Shown: in pieces, positions 1 through 7,384 of the stretch
Layout: every line of letters begins with the position of its first letter
How positions within the stretch are numbered: the stretch's first letter is position 1
From: SCTG01 sp036005325
GTDB lineage: Bacteria > Nitrospirota > Nitrospiria > Nitrospirales > NS-4
Assembly (NCBI GenBank): GCA_036005325.1
Contig: DASYQR010000025.1
Span: forward strand, 1-19,257
DNA length: 19,257 bases
Reading direction: 5' to 3'
Program-made: the position numbers and the translations under genes
Notes under the pieces: generated by a model
What the model saw: only the letters and a program-made list of their open reading frames with translations
What the model was told of the DNA's origin: nothing
Database searches by the model: none

Positions 1-2
1 TG

Positions 3-881
3 GGTCATTCCGAAGACAATGATGCGTGGGATCGAGTAGGGAGAACCCGACGTTTCTTGCAACAACGAGAGCGGGCGGGCGGGATGTCGGCTGAGACGAT
101 TCGAGCGGCCTGGTCCGAGCTGTATGCCGCCGAAGGGAGCGACTGGTACTGGTGGTACGGGGACGAGTTCGACACGGATTATAAGGGGTTGTTCGACCAG
201 TTGTTTCGGCTGCATCTGGCGAACGTGTACCGGATCGTGCATACAGAGGTGCCGGAGTTCCTGAAAACCCCCGTGCTGCGTCAGGCCGTCAGGATTGCAG
301 GCCGAGAGCCGACCGCGTTAATCGCACCGACCCTCGACGGAACCGTCACCGATTTTTACGAATGGCAGGGGGCCGGTTACGTAGACGGACGTCCTCACCT
401 CAGCTCGATGCATAACCGGACAGAATACTTCCACCGTATCTATTTTGGCTTTAATCTGGAACGCTTCTATTTGCGGCTCGATGCGCTCCCCTTCGGGAAA
501 ATCCCTGAGAGCGAAGCTTCCCCGGATGAGTTTCTGGAGGAAACCGAGGGGCAGCCGGATGTGCACGTGCATTTCATCGAGCCGAAGCAGGCCAAACTGG
601 TGTTCCGGCTCGACCTCCCGGACCCGCCGCAGTTCACATTGTTTCAAAGTCCTGACGGAACCGCCTTTTCGCCTGGGCGCGCCTACGACACCATTCGACG
701 AAAGAAAGTGATTGAGTTGGCGGTGCCGTTCAAGGATCTAGGCCTGGATCCAGGCATGCGCGTCCGGTTCGTCGTCAAGGTGATGCAGGGCGATCTCGAG
801 CTCGATCGCATTCCGCCACACCAGCCGCTGGCCTTTACGGTTCCTGATCACACCTTCGAAGGCTCCATGTGGAGAGCCTGA
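3..881 (+). CDS. GH57 alpha-amylase/alpha-mannosidase-like protein, C-terminal part (5' end outside window)
   Basis: The reading frame is open from base 3 with no stop upstream, so the gene starts before the window. The TTG at 57 is an internal codon rather than a start. The visible part opens with a W-x-x-V...R-x-FL stretch, then the segment GSDWYWWYGDEF, followed by FDQLFRLHLANVY. This is the usual junction between the catalytic barrel and the C-terminal beta-rich domain of long GH57 proteins (COG1449 type). The next ~220 residues, including PTLDG...FYEWQGAGY and the IYFGFNLERFYLRLD strand, match that accessory domain. The catalytic residues would lie upstream and cannot be checked. The family cleaves alpha-glucans, so a role in glycogen or maltodextrin turnover is inferred. 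The stop TGA at 879-881 is one base before the next GH57 start, indicating co-transcription. Confidence 0.8.
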   Translation, partial: GHSEDNDAWDRVGRTRRFLQQRERAGGMSAETIRAAWSELYAAEGSDWYWWYGDEFDTDYKGLFDQLFRLHLANVYRIVHTEVPEFLKTPVLRQAVRIAGREPTALIAPTLDGTVTDFYEWQGAGYVDGRPHLSSMHNRTEYFHRIYFGFNLERFYLRLDALPFGKIPESEASPDEFLEETEGQPDVHVHFIEPKQAKLVFRLDLPDPPQFTLFQSPDGTAFSPGRAYDTIRRKKVIELAVPFKDLGLDPGMRVRFVVKVMQGDLELDRIPPHQPLAFTVPDHTFEGSMWRA

Positions 882-882
882 C

Positions 883-3024
883 ATGCCCCAGGTAACGCTG
901 CTGCTCGGTATTCACAATCACCAACCGGTCGGGAACTTCGGCCATGTGTTTCGCTTCGCCTACGACCGCTGCTACCGCCCGTTCCTTGACCTGCTGGAGC
1001 GGCACCCGCGCGTCCGACTGACCTTGCACTACACGGGCCCGCTGCTGGAGTGGTTCGAGAAGGAGGAGCCGGGTTTTCTCGACCGTCTGGCAAAACTCGT
1101 CATAGCCGGCCAGGTTGAGATCCTCGGCGGCGGGTTCTACGAACCGATCCTGTCCGTGATCCCGGACCGTGACGCGGTGGGACAGGTCGCGCTGCTCTCG
1201 CAATGGTTACGCAATCGGCTTGGGGCCGCCCCCCGTGGACTCTGGCTGGCCGAACGGGCCTGGGAAGGTGCGCTTGCCAAGAAACTCGCGCCGACAGGAC
1301 TGCAGTACACGATTCTCGACGATTCGCACTTCATGCATGCAGGGCTAAACCCCGATGCCCTCTCGGGGTACTACCTGACGGAGAAAGAGGGCGCTCCGCT
1401 GGCGATCTTCCCGATCAGCAAAGACTTACGTTATCTGATTCCGTTCCGCGTCCCGGAGGAACTGATTGCGTTCCTCACGCGACTTGCCGAGCAACGACCG
1501 GGTGCGGCGGTCACCTATGCCGACGATGGGGAGAAGTTCGGGCTCTGGCCGGATACCTACAAGTGGGTGTTCGAGGAGCGCTATCTCGAGCGGACCTTCA
1601 GCCTGCTTGAACAGAACGCCGAGTGGCTCCGCCTGCAAACGTTCAGCGAATATCTGGACGACCATCCGCCCACAGGCCGCGTGTATCTGCCCTCGGCCTC
1701 CTATGACGAACTGATGGAATGGGCCCTGCCGGTCGATGCTGCGAAGGAGCTGGACGATCGGCGTGCTGAATTGGAGCGAGCTGGTAGGCTGGCTGCCTTC
1801 CGTCCGTTTTTGCGGGGCGGCTTCTGGGACGGTTTTCTGCTCAAGTACCCGGAGTCCAACCACATGCATAAGCGGATGCTGGACGTCAGCGAGCGCGTGG
1901 CGCGGGCGTTCCCGTCGGGAGCCGACGTGCCTAAAGCCACCCGGCTGGTCTGGCGCGCGCAAGGCAATGACGCGTATTGGCACGGGCTCTTCGGCGGGAT
2001 CTACCTGAACTATTTGCGGCACGAGACCTACCGGAATCTTATCGAGGCCGAGAATCACGTTGAAAAGGCCCTGCACAAGGGCCGTGAGTGGATTGAGATG
2101 AGGCGGACCGATCTGGACAGGGACGGCCATGAGGAACTGGTGATCTCGACCCGGAGGCTCGGCGTGCTCCTGGCGCCGGCCTGCGGGGGAAGTCTGCTGG
2201 AGCTGGACTATCGCCCCAAGAACTTTAATCTCTCGGATGTTCTCGCCCGGCGCGAGGAGACGTACCACCGGAAGCTGGCGGAGGCTGCGTTGCATCAGGG
2301 TTCGAGCGAGGGAGCGCCCGCGTCCATCCACGATCAGATGAAGGTCAAGGAGCAGGGTCTTCACCAAGCGCTCTCCTACGACCGGCACCGACGGCTCAGT
2401 TTTCTCGACCGGTTTCTCTCTCCCGGAATCTCCTGGGAGGCGTTTGACCGGATCGACGACGAGGAACGGGGGGATTGCCTGCAGGGGGTCTATGAAGTGG
2501 AAGCGGGTAAGTCCACGGCAAAGAAGGGGGAGCTGCGCATTCCCTTGACCTACCAGGGGACGGTGCAGCTTGATGGCCGGGCTCATCCCATCGCCGTGCG
2601 CAAGATGTATCAGATGAGAGCGCGGGAAGCGGCAATAGGCGTAGTCTATGCTATTGAGTACCGTGGGGAGGCGCCGCTCACCCTACGTTTTGGCGTGGAA
2701 TTGAACCTGACTCTGTTGGCAGGAGACGACCCGCAGCGCTATTATGAGGTGCCGGGCGCCGGCAAGGTCCGGCTGCGCGAGCGAGGCCAATGTCAGGGGA
2801 CAGCGCGGTTCTCTATGGTCGATGAGTGGAGTCAGATCCGCGTGATTCTTCACCTTGACCGATCCGGGGACATCTGGTACATGCCCATCGATACGGTCTC
2901 GCTGTCCGAAGAGGGGGCCGAGCGCACCTATCAAGGTTCCGCGCTCCTGGCCTCATGGCCGCTCACGCTGCAGCCCGGGTGCGTTGAGCGGATGGAAGTT
3001 CGTCTTGAGATTGCGGACCTCTAG
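883..3024 (+). CDS. GH57 4-alpha-glucanotransferase / alpha-amylase
   Basis: This 713-aa protein resembles the Thermococcus litoralis 4-alpha-glucanotransferase throughout. All five GH57 signature regions are visible: HNHQP at 11-15, GGGFYEP at 82-88, WLAERAWE at 121-128, YADDGEKFG at 212-220 and YLPSASYDELMEW at 268-280. By homology the nucleophile is E124 and the acid/base is D214. The middle and C-terminal parts (from about residue 310), with the motif YPESNHMHKRM and the block around NDAYWHGLFGGIYL, correspond to the DUF1925/DUF1926 beta-sandwich domains of this subfamily. No signal peptide is seen, so the enzyme is cytoplasmic. It should transfer maltooligosaccharyl units between glucans, or hydrolyse them. 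GGAGAG at 871-876, inside the end of the upstream gene, is the ribosome site for ATG 883. Transferase versus hydrolase activity cannot be settled from sequence alone. Confidence 0.92.
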   Translation: MPQVTLLLGIHNHQPVGNFGHVFRFAYDRCYRPFLDLLERHPRVRLTLHYTGPLLEWFEKEEPGFLDRLAKLVIAGQVEILGGGFYEPILSVIPDRDAVGQVALLSQWLRNRLGAAPRGLWLAERAWEGALAKKLAPTGLQYTILDDSHFMHAGLNPDALSGYYLTEKEGAPLAIFPISKDLRYLIPFRVPEELIAFLTRLAEQRPGAAVTYADDGEKFGLWPDTYKWVFEERYLERTFSLLEQNAEWLRLQTFSEYLDDHPPTGRVYLPSASYDELMEWALPVDAAKELDDRRAELERAGRLAAFRPFLRGGFWDGFLLKYPESNHMHKRMLDVSERVARAFPSGADVPKATRLVWRAQGNDAYWHGLFGGIYLNYLRHETYRNLIEAENHVEKALHKGREWIEMRRTDLDRDGHEELVISTRRLGVLLAPACGGSLLELDYRPKNFNLSDVLARREETYHRKLAEAALHQGSSEGAPASIHDQMKVKEQGLHQALSYDRHRRLSFLDRFLSPGISWEAFDRIDDEERGDCLQGVYEVEAGKSTAKKGELRIPLTYQGTVQLDGRAHPIAVRKMYQMRAREAAIGVVYAIEYRGEAPLTLRFGVELNLTLLAGDDPQRYYEVPGAGKVRLRERGQCQGTARFSMVDEWSQIRVILHLDRSGDIWYMPIDTVSLSEEGAERTYQGSALLASWPLTLQPGCVERMEVRLEIADL

Positions 3025-3075
3025 AAGATGTTCAACGTGAAACGTTCAACGAATAACGATTAACGATGAACGATG
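3025..3075. repeat. Heptanucleotide (AACGNNN) repeat tract, copy 1
   Basis: Starting directly after the GH57 stop codon, AACG recurs at 3034, 3041, 3048, 3055, 3062 and 3069, an exact 7-base period over six units. The last unit ends just before the galT ribosome site (GTGAGG, 3075-3080). The first 27 bases (3025-3051) match 15406-15432 at 24 of 27 positions, so the two tracts belong to one dispersed family. The tract fills nearly the whole GH57-galT spacer and is not coding. Confidence 0.8.
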
Positions 3076-3084
3076 TGAGGAACT

Positions 3085-4086
3085 ATGCCTGAACTCAGAC
3101 GCGATCCCGTCGTTGGACGGTGGGTGATTATCTCGACCGAGCGGGTGCACCGCCCGACCGATTTCGGGAAGGTTCTTTCCCCGATGTCGACTCAACCGCT
3201 CTGCCCGCTCTGCCCTGGAAATGAAGCGCAGACGCCTCCGGAAATTCTCGCGTATCGCGGAAGCAACGGCAAACCCAACAACGACGGCTGGAGTCTCCGC
3301 GTGGTTCCCAACAAATTCCCGGTACTCCAGATCGAGGGCGACCTCGGACGCGAGGGAGTCGGGCTCTATGATCGGATGAACGGGGTGGGTGCGCACGAGG
3401 TGATCATCGAGTCTCCCGATCACAAGGCGACGCTGGCCAGCCTCTCCGAGAAACAGCTTGAAGACGTCTTCTGGGCCTACCGTGACCGCATCCTGGACCT
3501 GCGGAAAGATTCTCGACTGCGCTACGTCCTGATTTTCAAGAACCATGGCGCGGCTGCTGGGGCCACGCTCGAACACACGCACTCGCAACTCATCGCACTC
3601 CCCATCGTCCCGACCACCGTGATGAATGAGATTGCCGGCTGCCGCGAGCATTTTAAGGACCACGAGCGCTGCATCTACTGTGACATCATCCGGCAGGAGA
3701 TGGCGGACCGGAGCCGGGTCGTGGGGGAGAACGGCGAGTTTCTCTCGATCGCTCCGTTCGCGCCGCGGTTCCCGTTCGAGGTCTGGGTTCTGCCCAAGAG
3801 GCACGTCTCCTATTTCGAGGAGAGCCAGAAATTCCAGTTCGAGGCGCTGGCGCGGATCTTCTCGGACACTCTGCGCCGGCTGGACCGGGCCCTGGGAACC
3901 CCGCCGTTCAATTTTGTCCTGCACACCTCTCCCCTGCATGAGAAGACCGAGGAGTTCTACCATTGGCACATCGAGGTGATGCCCAAACTTACGCAGGTGG
4001 CCGGCTTCGAGTGGGGCACGGGGTTTTATATCAATCCGGTCCCGCCCGAAGAAGCGGCCGCGTTCCTGCGGGACGCGGAGGTTTAA
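3085..4086 (+). CDS. galT: Galactose-1-phosphate uridylyltransferase family (GalT/HIT-type nucleotidylyltransferase)
   Basis: The 333-aa length is normal for the family. The active-site triad region is H164-T-H166-S-Q168; H166 is the expected nucleophile that becomes uridylylated. The preceding NHGAAAGAT segment is the typical lead-in. Likely zinc ligands are C40 and C43 (CPLC), and a second CxxC occurs at C196 and C199. A second histidine pair sits in YHWHIEVMPK (H293, H295). GalT exchanges UMP between UDP-glucose and galactose-1-phosphate. The HTHSQ variant also occurs in plant-type ADP-glucose phosphorylases, and with two GH57 genes directly upstream a role at the glucose-1-phosphate/ADP-glucose node is equally possible. 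ATG 3085 follows GTGAGG by a short spacer. The gene is likely co-transcribed with the GH57 pair through the repeat tract. Confidence 0.85.
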   Translation: MPELRRDPVVGRWVIISTERVHRPTDFGKVLSPMSTQPLCPLCPGNEAQTPPEILAYRGSNGKPNNDGWSLRVVPNKFPVLQIEGDLGREGVGLYDRMNGVGAHEVIIESPDHKATLASLSEKQLEDVFWAYRDRILDLRKDSRLRYVLIFKNHGAAAGATLEHTHSQLIALPIVPTTVMNEIAGCREHFKDHERCIYCDIIRQEMADRSRVVGENGEFLSIAPFAPRFPFEVWVLPKRHVSYFEESQKFQFEALARIFSDTLRRLDRALGTPPFNFVLHTSPLHEKTEEFYHWHIEVMPKLTQVAGFEWGTGFYINPVPPEEAAAFLRDAEV

Positions 4087-4093
4087 TTATTCG

Positions 4094-4288
4094 ATGAAGG
4101 TCATGTTGAACCATCCGGTACGCGAGGTGGAGGTCAAGGGCCCCCGGCGCGTGAAGGAGCTTCTCCAGGAGCTGAGCCTTCTTCCTGAAACCGTGCTCGT
4201 CGTGCGAGGGGACGACCTGATGACGGGGGACGACATGCTCAGAGACGAAGACCGCGTCGAGATCCGGCCGGTCATGTCGGGGGGGTAA
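4094..4288 (+). CDS. ttuB: Ubiquitin-like sulfur carrier protein TtuB
   Basis: A 64-aa beta-grasp protein of the ThiS/MoaD family ending in the required Gly-Gly (PVMSGG). The length and several segments (EVEVKG, PETVLVVRGDDL, the acidic DEDRVEI) closely resemble Thermus thermophilus TtuB. The C-terminal glycine is adenylylated and thiocarboxylated by an E1-like enzyme and then delivers sulfur. The gene lies 7 bases after galT and 4 bases before ttuA. Adjacency to TtuA decides the call over ThiS or MoaD. No E1 (TtuC) or rhodanese (TtuD) gene is in the window, so those partners must be elsewhere. Promiscuous use for thiamine or molybdopterin synthesis, as known for Thermus TtuB, is possible. 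Confidence 0.85.
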   Translation: MKVMLNHPVREVEVKGPRRVKELLQELSLLPETVLVVRGDDLMTGDDMLRDEDRVEIRPVMSGG

Positions 4289-4292
4289 ACCG

Positions 4293-5231
4293 GTGCGCTG
4301 CCGCAAATGCAAAGAACGGGCAGTGCTGGAGATTCCCCGCCACCATACGGCCTTCTGCAAAACCTGCCTCACGGAATTTATCCATGCGCAGGTGGAACGC
4401 GCCATCACGGAAGAGAAGATGTTTACGAAGACCGATCGCGTGCTGGTGGCGGTCTCGGGCGGCAAGGACAGCTTAAGCTTGCTGGATATTCTGAGAAAGC
4501 TCGAATACCAGGCCGACGCGTTCTATGTGGATCTCGGCATCGGCGAGTACTCGCGGCAATCCAAGGCCAGAGTTGAGCACTTCGTCCTGACGCGAGGGAT
4601 CCCACTGCATGTCCACGAACTGAAGGAAGACGAAGGCGCGGGCATCAACGACCTGGCCGATCTCGTGCACCGGCCGACGTGCTCGGTGTGCGGGACCCTC
4701 AAACGCTACCACTTCAACCGCACGGCGGTGGAGTTGGGGTATAACGTGCTGGCCACCGGACATAACTTGGACGACGAGGCGTCGCGGTTGCTCGGCAACG
4801 TGCTGCACTGGCAGACGGAATATCTGGAGAAGCAAGGACCGACGCTGCCGGCCTCGGTGGAAGGATTTGCGAAGAAGGTCAAGCCGCTGTTCCGGCTGGC
4901 GGAGCGAGAGATCGCCGCCTACGCGATCGTGAACAAGATTAACTACATCGTCGAAGAATGCCCCAATGCGAAAGGGGCCAAGATGTTGCTCTACAAGGAC
5001 ATCCTCAATCGTCTGGAGAGCGAATCGCCCGGGACGAAGCAGGCCTTCTATTGGGGGTTCCTGGCCAAGCAAAAGTCCGAAGAGCGGACTCGTCCTTCTA
5101 TGGCTGAGCAGGACCAGGCCGCATTGCGTCCCTGTGCCACCTGCGGCCAGCCGACCACCGCCGAAATCTGTTCCTACTGCAAGCTGATGGCCCGGGCGAA
5201 AAAGGACGGCCCGGCCCCCGTCGGCTCCTGA
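4293..5231 (+). CDS. ttuA: tRNA-5-methyluridine(54) 2-sulfurtransferase TtuA
   Basis: This 312-aa protein has the complete TtuA layout. An N-terminal zinc site is formed by C3, C6, C22 and C25. The PP-loop SGGKDS spans 55-60 and binds ATP. C130 and C133 (PTCSVCGT), with C223 (EECPN), match the three cysteines that hold the [4Fe-4S] cluster in Thermus TtuA (C130, C133, C222). The motif ATGHNLDDEA spans 154-163. A C-terminal zinc site uses C281, C284, C293 and C296. The enzyme adenylates U2 of ribothymidine 54 in tRNA and inserts sulfur from TtuB thiocarboxylate, giving m5s2U54, which stiffens the T-loop. Start GTG 4293 is four bases after the ttuB stop. The relative TtcA (C32) lacks the flanking zinc fingers, so TtuA is preferred. 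Confidence 0.9.
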   Translation: MRCRKCKERAVLEIPRHHTAFCKTCLTEFIHAQVERAITEEKMFTKTDRVLVAVSGGKDSLSLLDILRKLEYQADAFYVDLGIGEYSRQSKARVEHFVLTRGIPLHVHELKEDEGAGINDLADLVHRPTCSVCGTLKRYHFNRTAVELGYNVLATGHNLDDEASRLLGNVLHWQTEYLEKQGPTLPASVEGFAKKVKPLFRLAEREIAAYAIVNKINYIVEECPNAKGAKMLLYKDILNRLESESPGTKQAFYWGFLAKQKSEERTRPSMAEQDQAALRPCATCGQPTTAEICSYCKLMARAKKDGPAPVGS

Positions 5232-5234
5232 CGC

Positions 5235-5280
5235 CTTCCCTCATTGCGAAACGTCCATCGGATGCGGTACAAGAGGGAAG
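5235..5280 (+). other. Hairpin in the ttuA / DUF1059-like spacer
   Basis: CTTCCCTC (5235-5242) pairs perfectly with GAGGGAAG (5273-5280). Past a bulged A, TTG/CAA (5244-5246 with 5270-5272) adds three pairs. No T-run follows, so it is a poor intrinsic terminator. It may act as an RNA processing or stability element, or form in the leader of the next gene. It overlaps a possible promoter (TTGCGA...TACAAG), and only one of the two roles need be real. Confidence 0.45.
5244..5273 (+). promoter_or_regulatory. Possible promoter for the small zinc-protein pair and trmI
   Basis: TTGCGA at 5244-5249 and TACAAG at 5268-5273 are separated by 18 bases. The same GGTACAAG -10 context recurs in the stronger promoter at 11061-11089. 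Matches to the sigma-70 consensus are only partial, so this is tentative. Read-through from ttuA is an alternative. Confidence 0.3.
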
Positions 5281-5308
5281 CATCTGAGTTTGAACAGGAG
5301 GTGTCGTC

Positions 5309-5479
5309 ATGCCCAAAGCGTTGACCTGTTTGAAAGAAGGCTGCAAGTTCGAGGTACAGGGGAATACGGTGGACGACATACTCGCCAAACTGAAGATGCA
5401 CGCGATGATCGCCCACCAGATGCCCCAATTGCCGCCCGATCTCGTCGAAAAGGCCAAAGCGGCCGTGCGTGACGTATAG
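5309..5479 (+). CDS. DUF1059-like small protein
   Basis: A 56-aa ORF translated from the sequence, starting MPKALTCLKEGCKFEVQG and ending AAVRDV. It has a strong ribosome site (AGGAGGTG, 5296-5303) six bases before ATG 5309. C7 and C12, followed by H35 and H41 (KMHAMIAHQM), reproduce the Cys/Cys/His/His pattern of DUF1059 proteins, which are small, probably metal-binding and of unknown function. The segment TVDDILAKLKMHA matches the helix usually found before the histidines. It lies downstream of ttuA and its stop nearly abuts the next small zinc-ribbon gene, so the pair is probably translated together. A link to tRNA modification is suggested only by position. Confidence 0.75.
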   Translation: MPKALTCLKEGCKFEVQGNTVDDILAKLKMHAMIAHQMPQLPPDLVEKAKAAVRDV

Positions 5480-5483
5480 AGTG

Positions 5484-5663
5484 ATGCCGCTCCCGGTGAA
5501 GCCCTGTCCCTATTGCAGCAAGCTGATGTGGGTCAAGGACGAGTCCATCGAATGGGTCGACGAGAACACCATTCGCGTTCGCTGCCCGCATTGCCAGTCG
5601 CTCGTGCGTCGCAAAATGGTGGAACAAGGCGAGAACGCCGCCGGTCCCATCAAACCCAGTTGA
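5484..5663 (+). CDS. Small zinc-ribbon protein
   Basis: A 59-aa protein with two CxxC knuckles, CPYC near the N-terminus and CPHC about 25 residues later, forming a four-cysteine zinc ribbon around the acidic segment KDESIEWVDEN. The rest is hydrophilic, with a basic stretch RRK after the second knuckle. ATG 5484 is chosen because it follows the preceding stop by four bases. GTG 5481 and GTG 5469, the latter overlapping the upstream gene, are in-frame alternatives, and no good ribosome site favours any of them. Translation probably depends on coupling. I do not recognise a specific family. Zinc ribbons of this size often mediate protein or nucleic-acid contacts. Confidence 0.65.
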   Translation: MPLPVKPCPYCSKLMWVKDESIEWVDENTIRVRCPHCQSLVRRKMVEQGENAAGPIKPS

Positions 5664-5695
5664 CGCTTCTTCCATCCACACCGTAAGATGGCCCT

Positions 5696-6544
5696 ATGAC
5701 TGTGTTCAGTAATGGAGACCGTGTCCACTTAGTGGACCGGAAAGGCCGGCAGTACGCATTCACGCTGAAGGCCGGCGACATCTTCCAGCTGAGCGGCGAG
5801 ACCATTGCGCACGATGATCTGATCGGGAAACCCGACGGGTCTCTTATCTCGTTGTCGCGTGGCCGTCCCATGCTGGCCCTCCGGCCTACCCTCTCGGAAT
5901 ACGTCTTGAAGATGCCGCGCGGAGCCCAAGTGCTCTACCCCAAGGATCTCGGCGTGATCCTCCAATGGGCCGATATCTATCCCGGTGCGCGGGTCTTCGA
6001 AGCCGGGACCGGGTCGGGGGCCCTGACTATGGCGCTGCTCCGGGCTGTGGGGGATCGGGGTCATGTGATCAGTTATGAGGCGCGCGAGGATTTTGCCCGC
6101 ACGGCGATGAAGAACATCGAACGCTATCTCGGTCCGGTGCCGAACCTGACGCTGCGGCAGAACAACGCCTACGAAAACATCGAAGAAACCGATCTGGATC
6201 GAGTGGTCCTGGATCTCCCCGAGCCCTGGCAGGTGGTCCCTCACGCCGCCAGAGCTCTTCGCCCGGGAGGGGTGTACCTCAGTTACGTGCCGACGATCCC
6301 CCAGGTGATGCAGACCGTGGAGGCCTTGCATCGCGCGCAAGTCTTCTCGATGATCCAAACGTTCGAGACCCTGCTCCGCACCTGGAATATCGAGGGACGA
6401 AGCGTCCGCCCGGATCACCGGATGGTGGCGCACAGCGGGTTCCTAACGGTGGCGCGCAAAGTGGAGCCGGGGCTGGCATGTGTCAAGCCTGCGGATGCTG
6501 AACAGGAAGCCGACCCGCCCAGCCGGCCCGAGGAGGGTGCGTGA
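5696..6544 (+). CDS. trmI: tRNA (adenine-58-N1)-methyltransferase TrmI
   Basis: A 282-aa class I SAM methyltransferase of the TrmI/Gcd14 family. The N-terminal beta-barrel domain (about 1-65) is followed by the family signature RPTLSEYVLKMPRGAQ and YPKD at about 63-84. SAM-binding motif I is E102-A-G-T-G-S-G108, the acidic residue of motif II is in SYEAR (E128), and the catalytic region is D173-LPEPW. TrmI is a cytoplasmic homotetramer that methylates N1 of A58 in the tRNA T-loop. The last ~25 residues (AEQEADPPSRPEEGA) are a polar tail beyond the usual end. Its stop overlaps the SDR start by four bases (GTGA, 6541-6544). In Thermus, m1A58 promotes 2-thiolation of T54 by TtuA, whose gene is 0.5 kb upstream here. 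Confidence 0.9.
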   Translation: MTVFSNGDRVHLVDRKGRQYAFTLKAGDIFQLSGETIAHDDLIGKPDGSLISLSRGRPMLALRPTLSEYVLKMPRGAQVLYPKDLGVILQWADIYPGARVFEAGTGSGALTMALLRAVGDRGHVISYEAREDFARTAMKNIERYLGPVPNLTLRQNNAYENIEETDLDRVVLDLPEPWQVVPHAARALRPGGVYLSYVPTIPQVMQTVEALHRAQVFSMIQTFETLLRTWNIEGRSVRPDHRMVAHSGFLTVARKVEPGLACVKPADAEQEADPPSRPEEGA

Positions 6545-7290
6545 AGCTCAACGGGAAAGTTGCGATCATCACCGGCGGCGGGACAGGCATCGGAGAAGCC
6601 ACGGCCAAGCTGTTCACCGATCAAGGGGCCAAGGTGGTCATCACGGGTCGGCGCAAAGAGGTATTGGAGAGCGTGGCCAAGGCGATTCTGGCCAGCGGCG
6701 GCAAGGTCCTGACGGTATCCGGGTCGGTGACCGACGAGGCGCATGTCCAGTCGGCGGTGGATCAGGCGGTGCGGACCTTCGGCAAGGTTGACATTCTCGT
6801 CAACAATGCGGCGATCGGTAATTTCGGCGCGCTCCTGCATGAGACGACCGATCAGGATTGGGCGCAGGTTCTGGATACCAATCTGACCGGGGTCTTCCGA
6901 TTCACACGGGCCGCAATCCCACATATGCTGGGACGGGGCGGCTCGATCATCAACGTGTCGTCGGTCGCGGGCATGGTCGGCATCGCCAAAAGTGCGGCGT
7001 ATAGCAGCACGAAGGGGGCCATGCTGGCCTTGACCAGGGCGCTGGCGATCGACTACGCGAAGGAAAAGATCCGATGCAATTGCGTCTGCCCCGCGTTGGT
7101 CGACACGCCCATGGCGGCCGATGCGATCGCCGATCCGGGGATGAACGCCATGATGATGGCGGCGCATCCGATTGGCCGGTTCGGAACCCCCGATGATGTG
7201 GCGCGGATGCTCCTGTACCTCGCATCGGATGACGCTTCATGGGTCACAGGCAGCGTTTTTACCATCGACGGCGGCTGGACTGCCCAATAG
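6541..7290 (+). CDS. Short-chain dehydrogenase/reductase (FabG-like SDR)
   Basis: A 249-aa classical SDR. The cofactor motif TGGGTGIG is at 11-18, with ITGRR at the end of beta-2; the arginines suggest NADP(H). NNAAIG is at 88-93, N114 lies in the DTNLTG motif, S140/S141 in INVSS, and the catalytic pair Y154/K158 in YSSTK. The C-terminal GSVFTIDGGWTAQ is typical of 3-oxoacyl-ACP reductase and glucose-dehydrogenase-like members. The substrate cannot be told from sequence. Start GTG 6541 overlaps the trmI stop, so the gene is translationally coupled to trmI, though no functional link is obvious. No AcpP-interaction or fatty-acid genes are nearby, so a FabG role is not assumed. Confidence 0.88.
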   Translation: MKLNGKVAIITGGGTGIGEATAKLFTDQGAKVVITGRRKEVLESVAKAILASGGKVLTVSGSVTDEAHVQSAVDQAVRTFGKVDILVNNAAIGNFGALLHETTDQDWAQVLDTNLTGVFRFTRAAIPHMLGRGGSIINVSSVAGMVGIAKSAAYSSTKGAMLALTRALAIDYAKEKIRCNCVCPALVDTPMAADAIADPGMNAMMMAAHPIGRFGTPDDVARMLLYLASDDASWVTGSVFTIDGGWTAQ

Positions 7291-7354
7291 TCAGATCCCC
7301 CACCAAATCCCCTTTTCTTGCACCGCTGCGCGCCCCTTATTCCGCGCAATAAGC

Positions 7355-7383
7355 TTGCTCGTTCCAGTCCTTCCGTGTATGTA
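7355..7383 (+). promoter_or_regulatory. Probable promoter of the cation/proton antiporter gene
   Basis: TTGCTC (7355-7360), a 17-base spacer and TATGTA (7378-7383) with TG directly before it. The transcript would start near 7390. Two overlapping, mutually exclusive hairpins lie just upstream: TGCGCG 7327-7332 with CGCGCA 7343-7348, and CTTATT 7336-7341 with AATAAG 7348-7353. Either could end transcription from the SDR side, but no T-run follows. Confidence 0.45.
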
Positions 7384-7384
7384 A

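Noticed and set aside
1426..2586. Long minus-strand ORF (386 aa) opposite the GH57 gene.
   Set aside because: Antisense shadow of a high-GC gene with clear family motifs on the plus strand; no recognisable domain.
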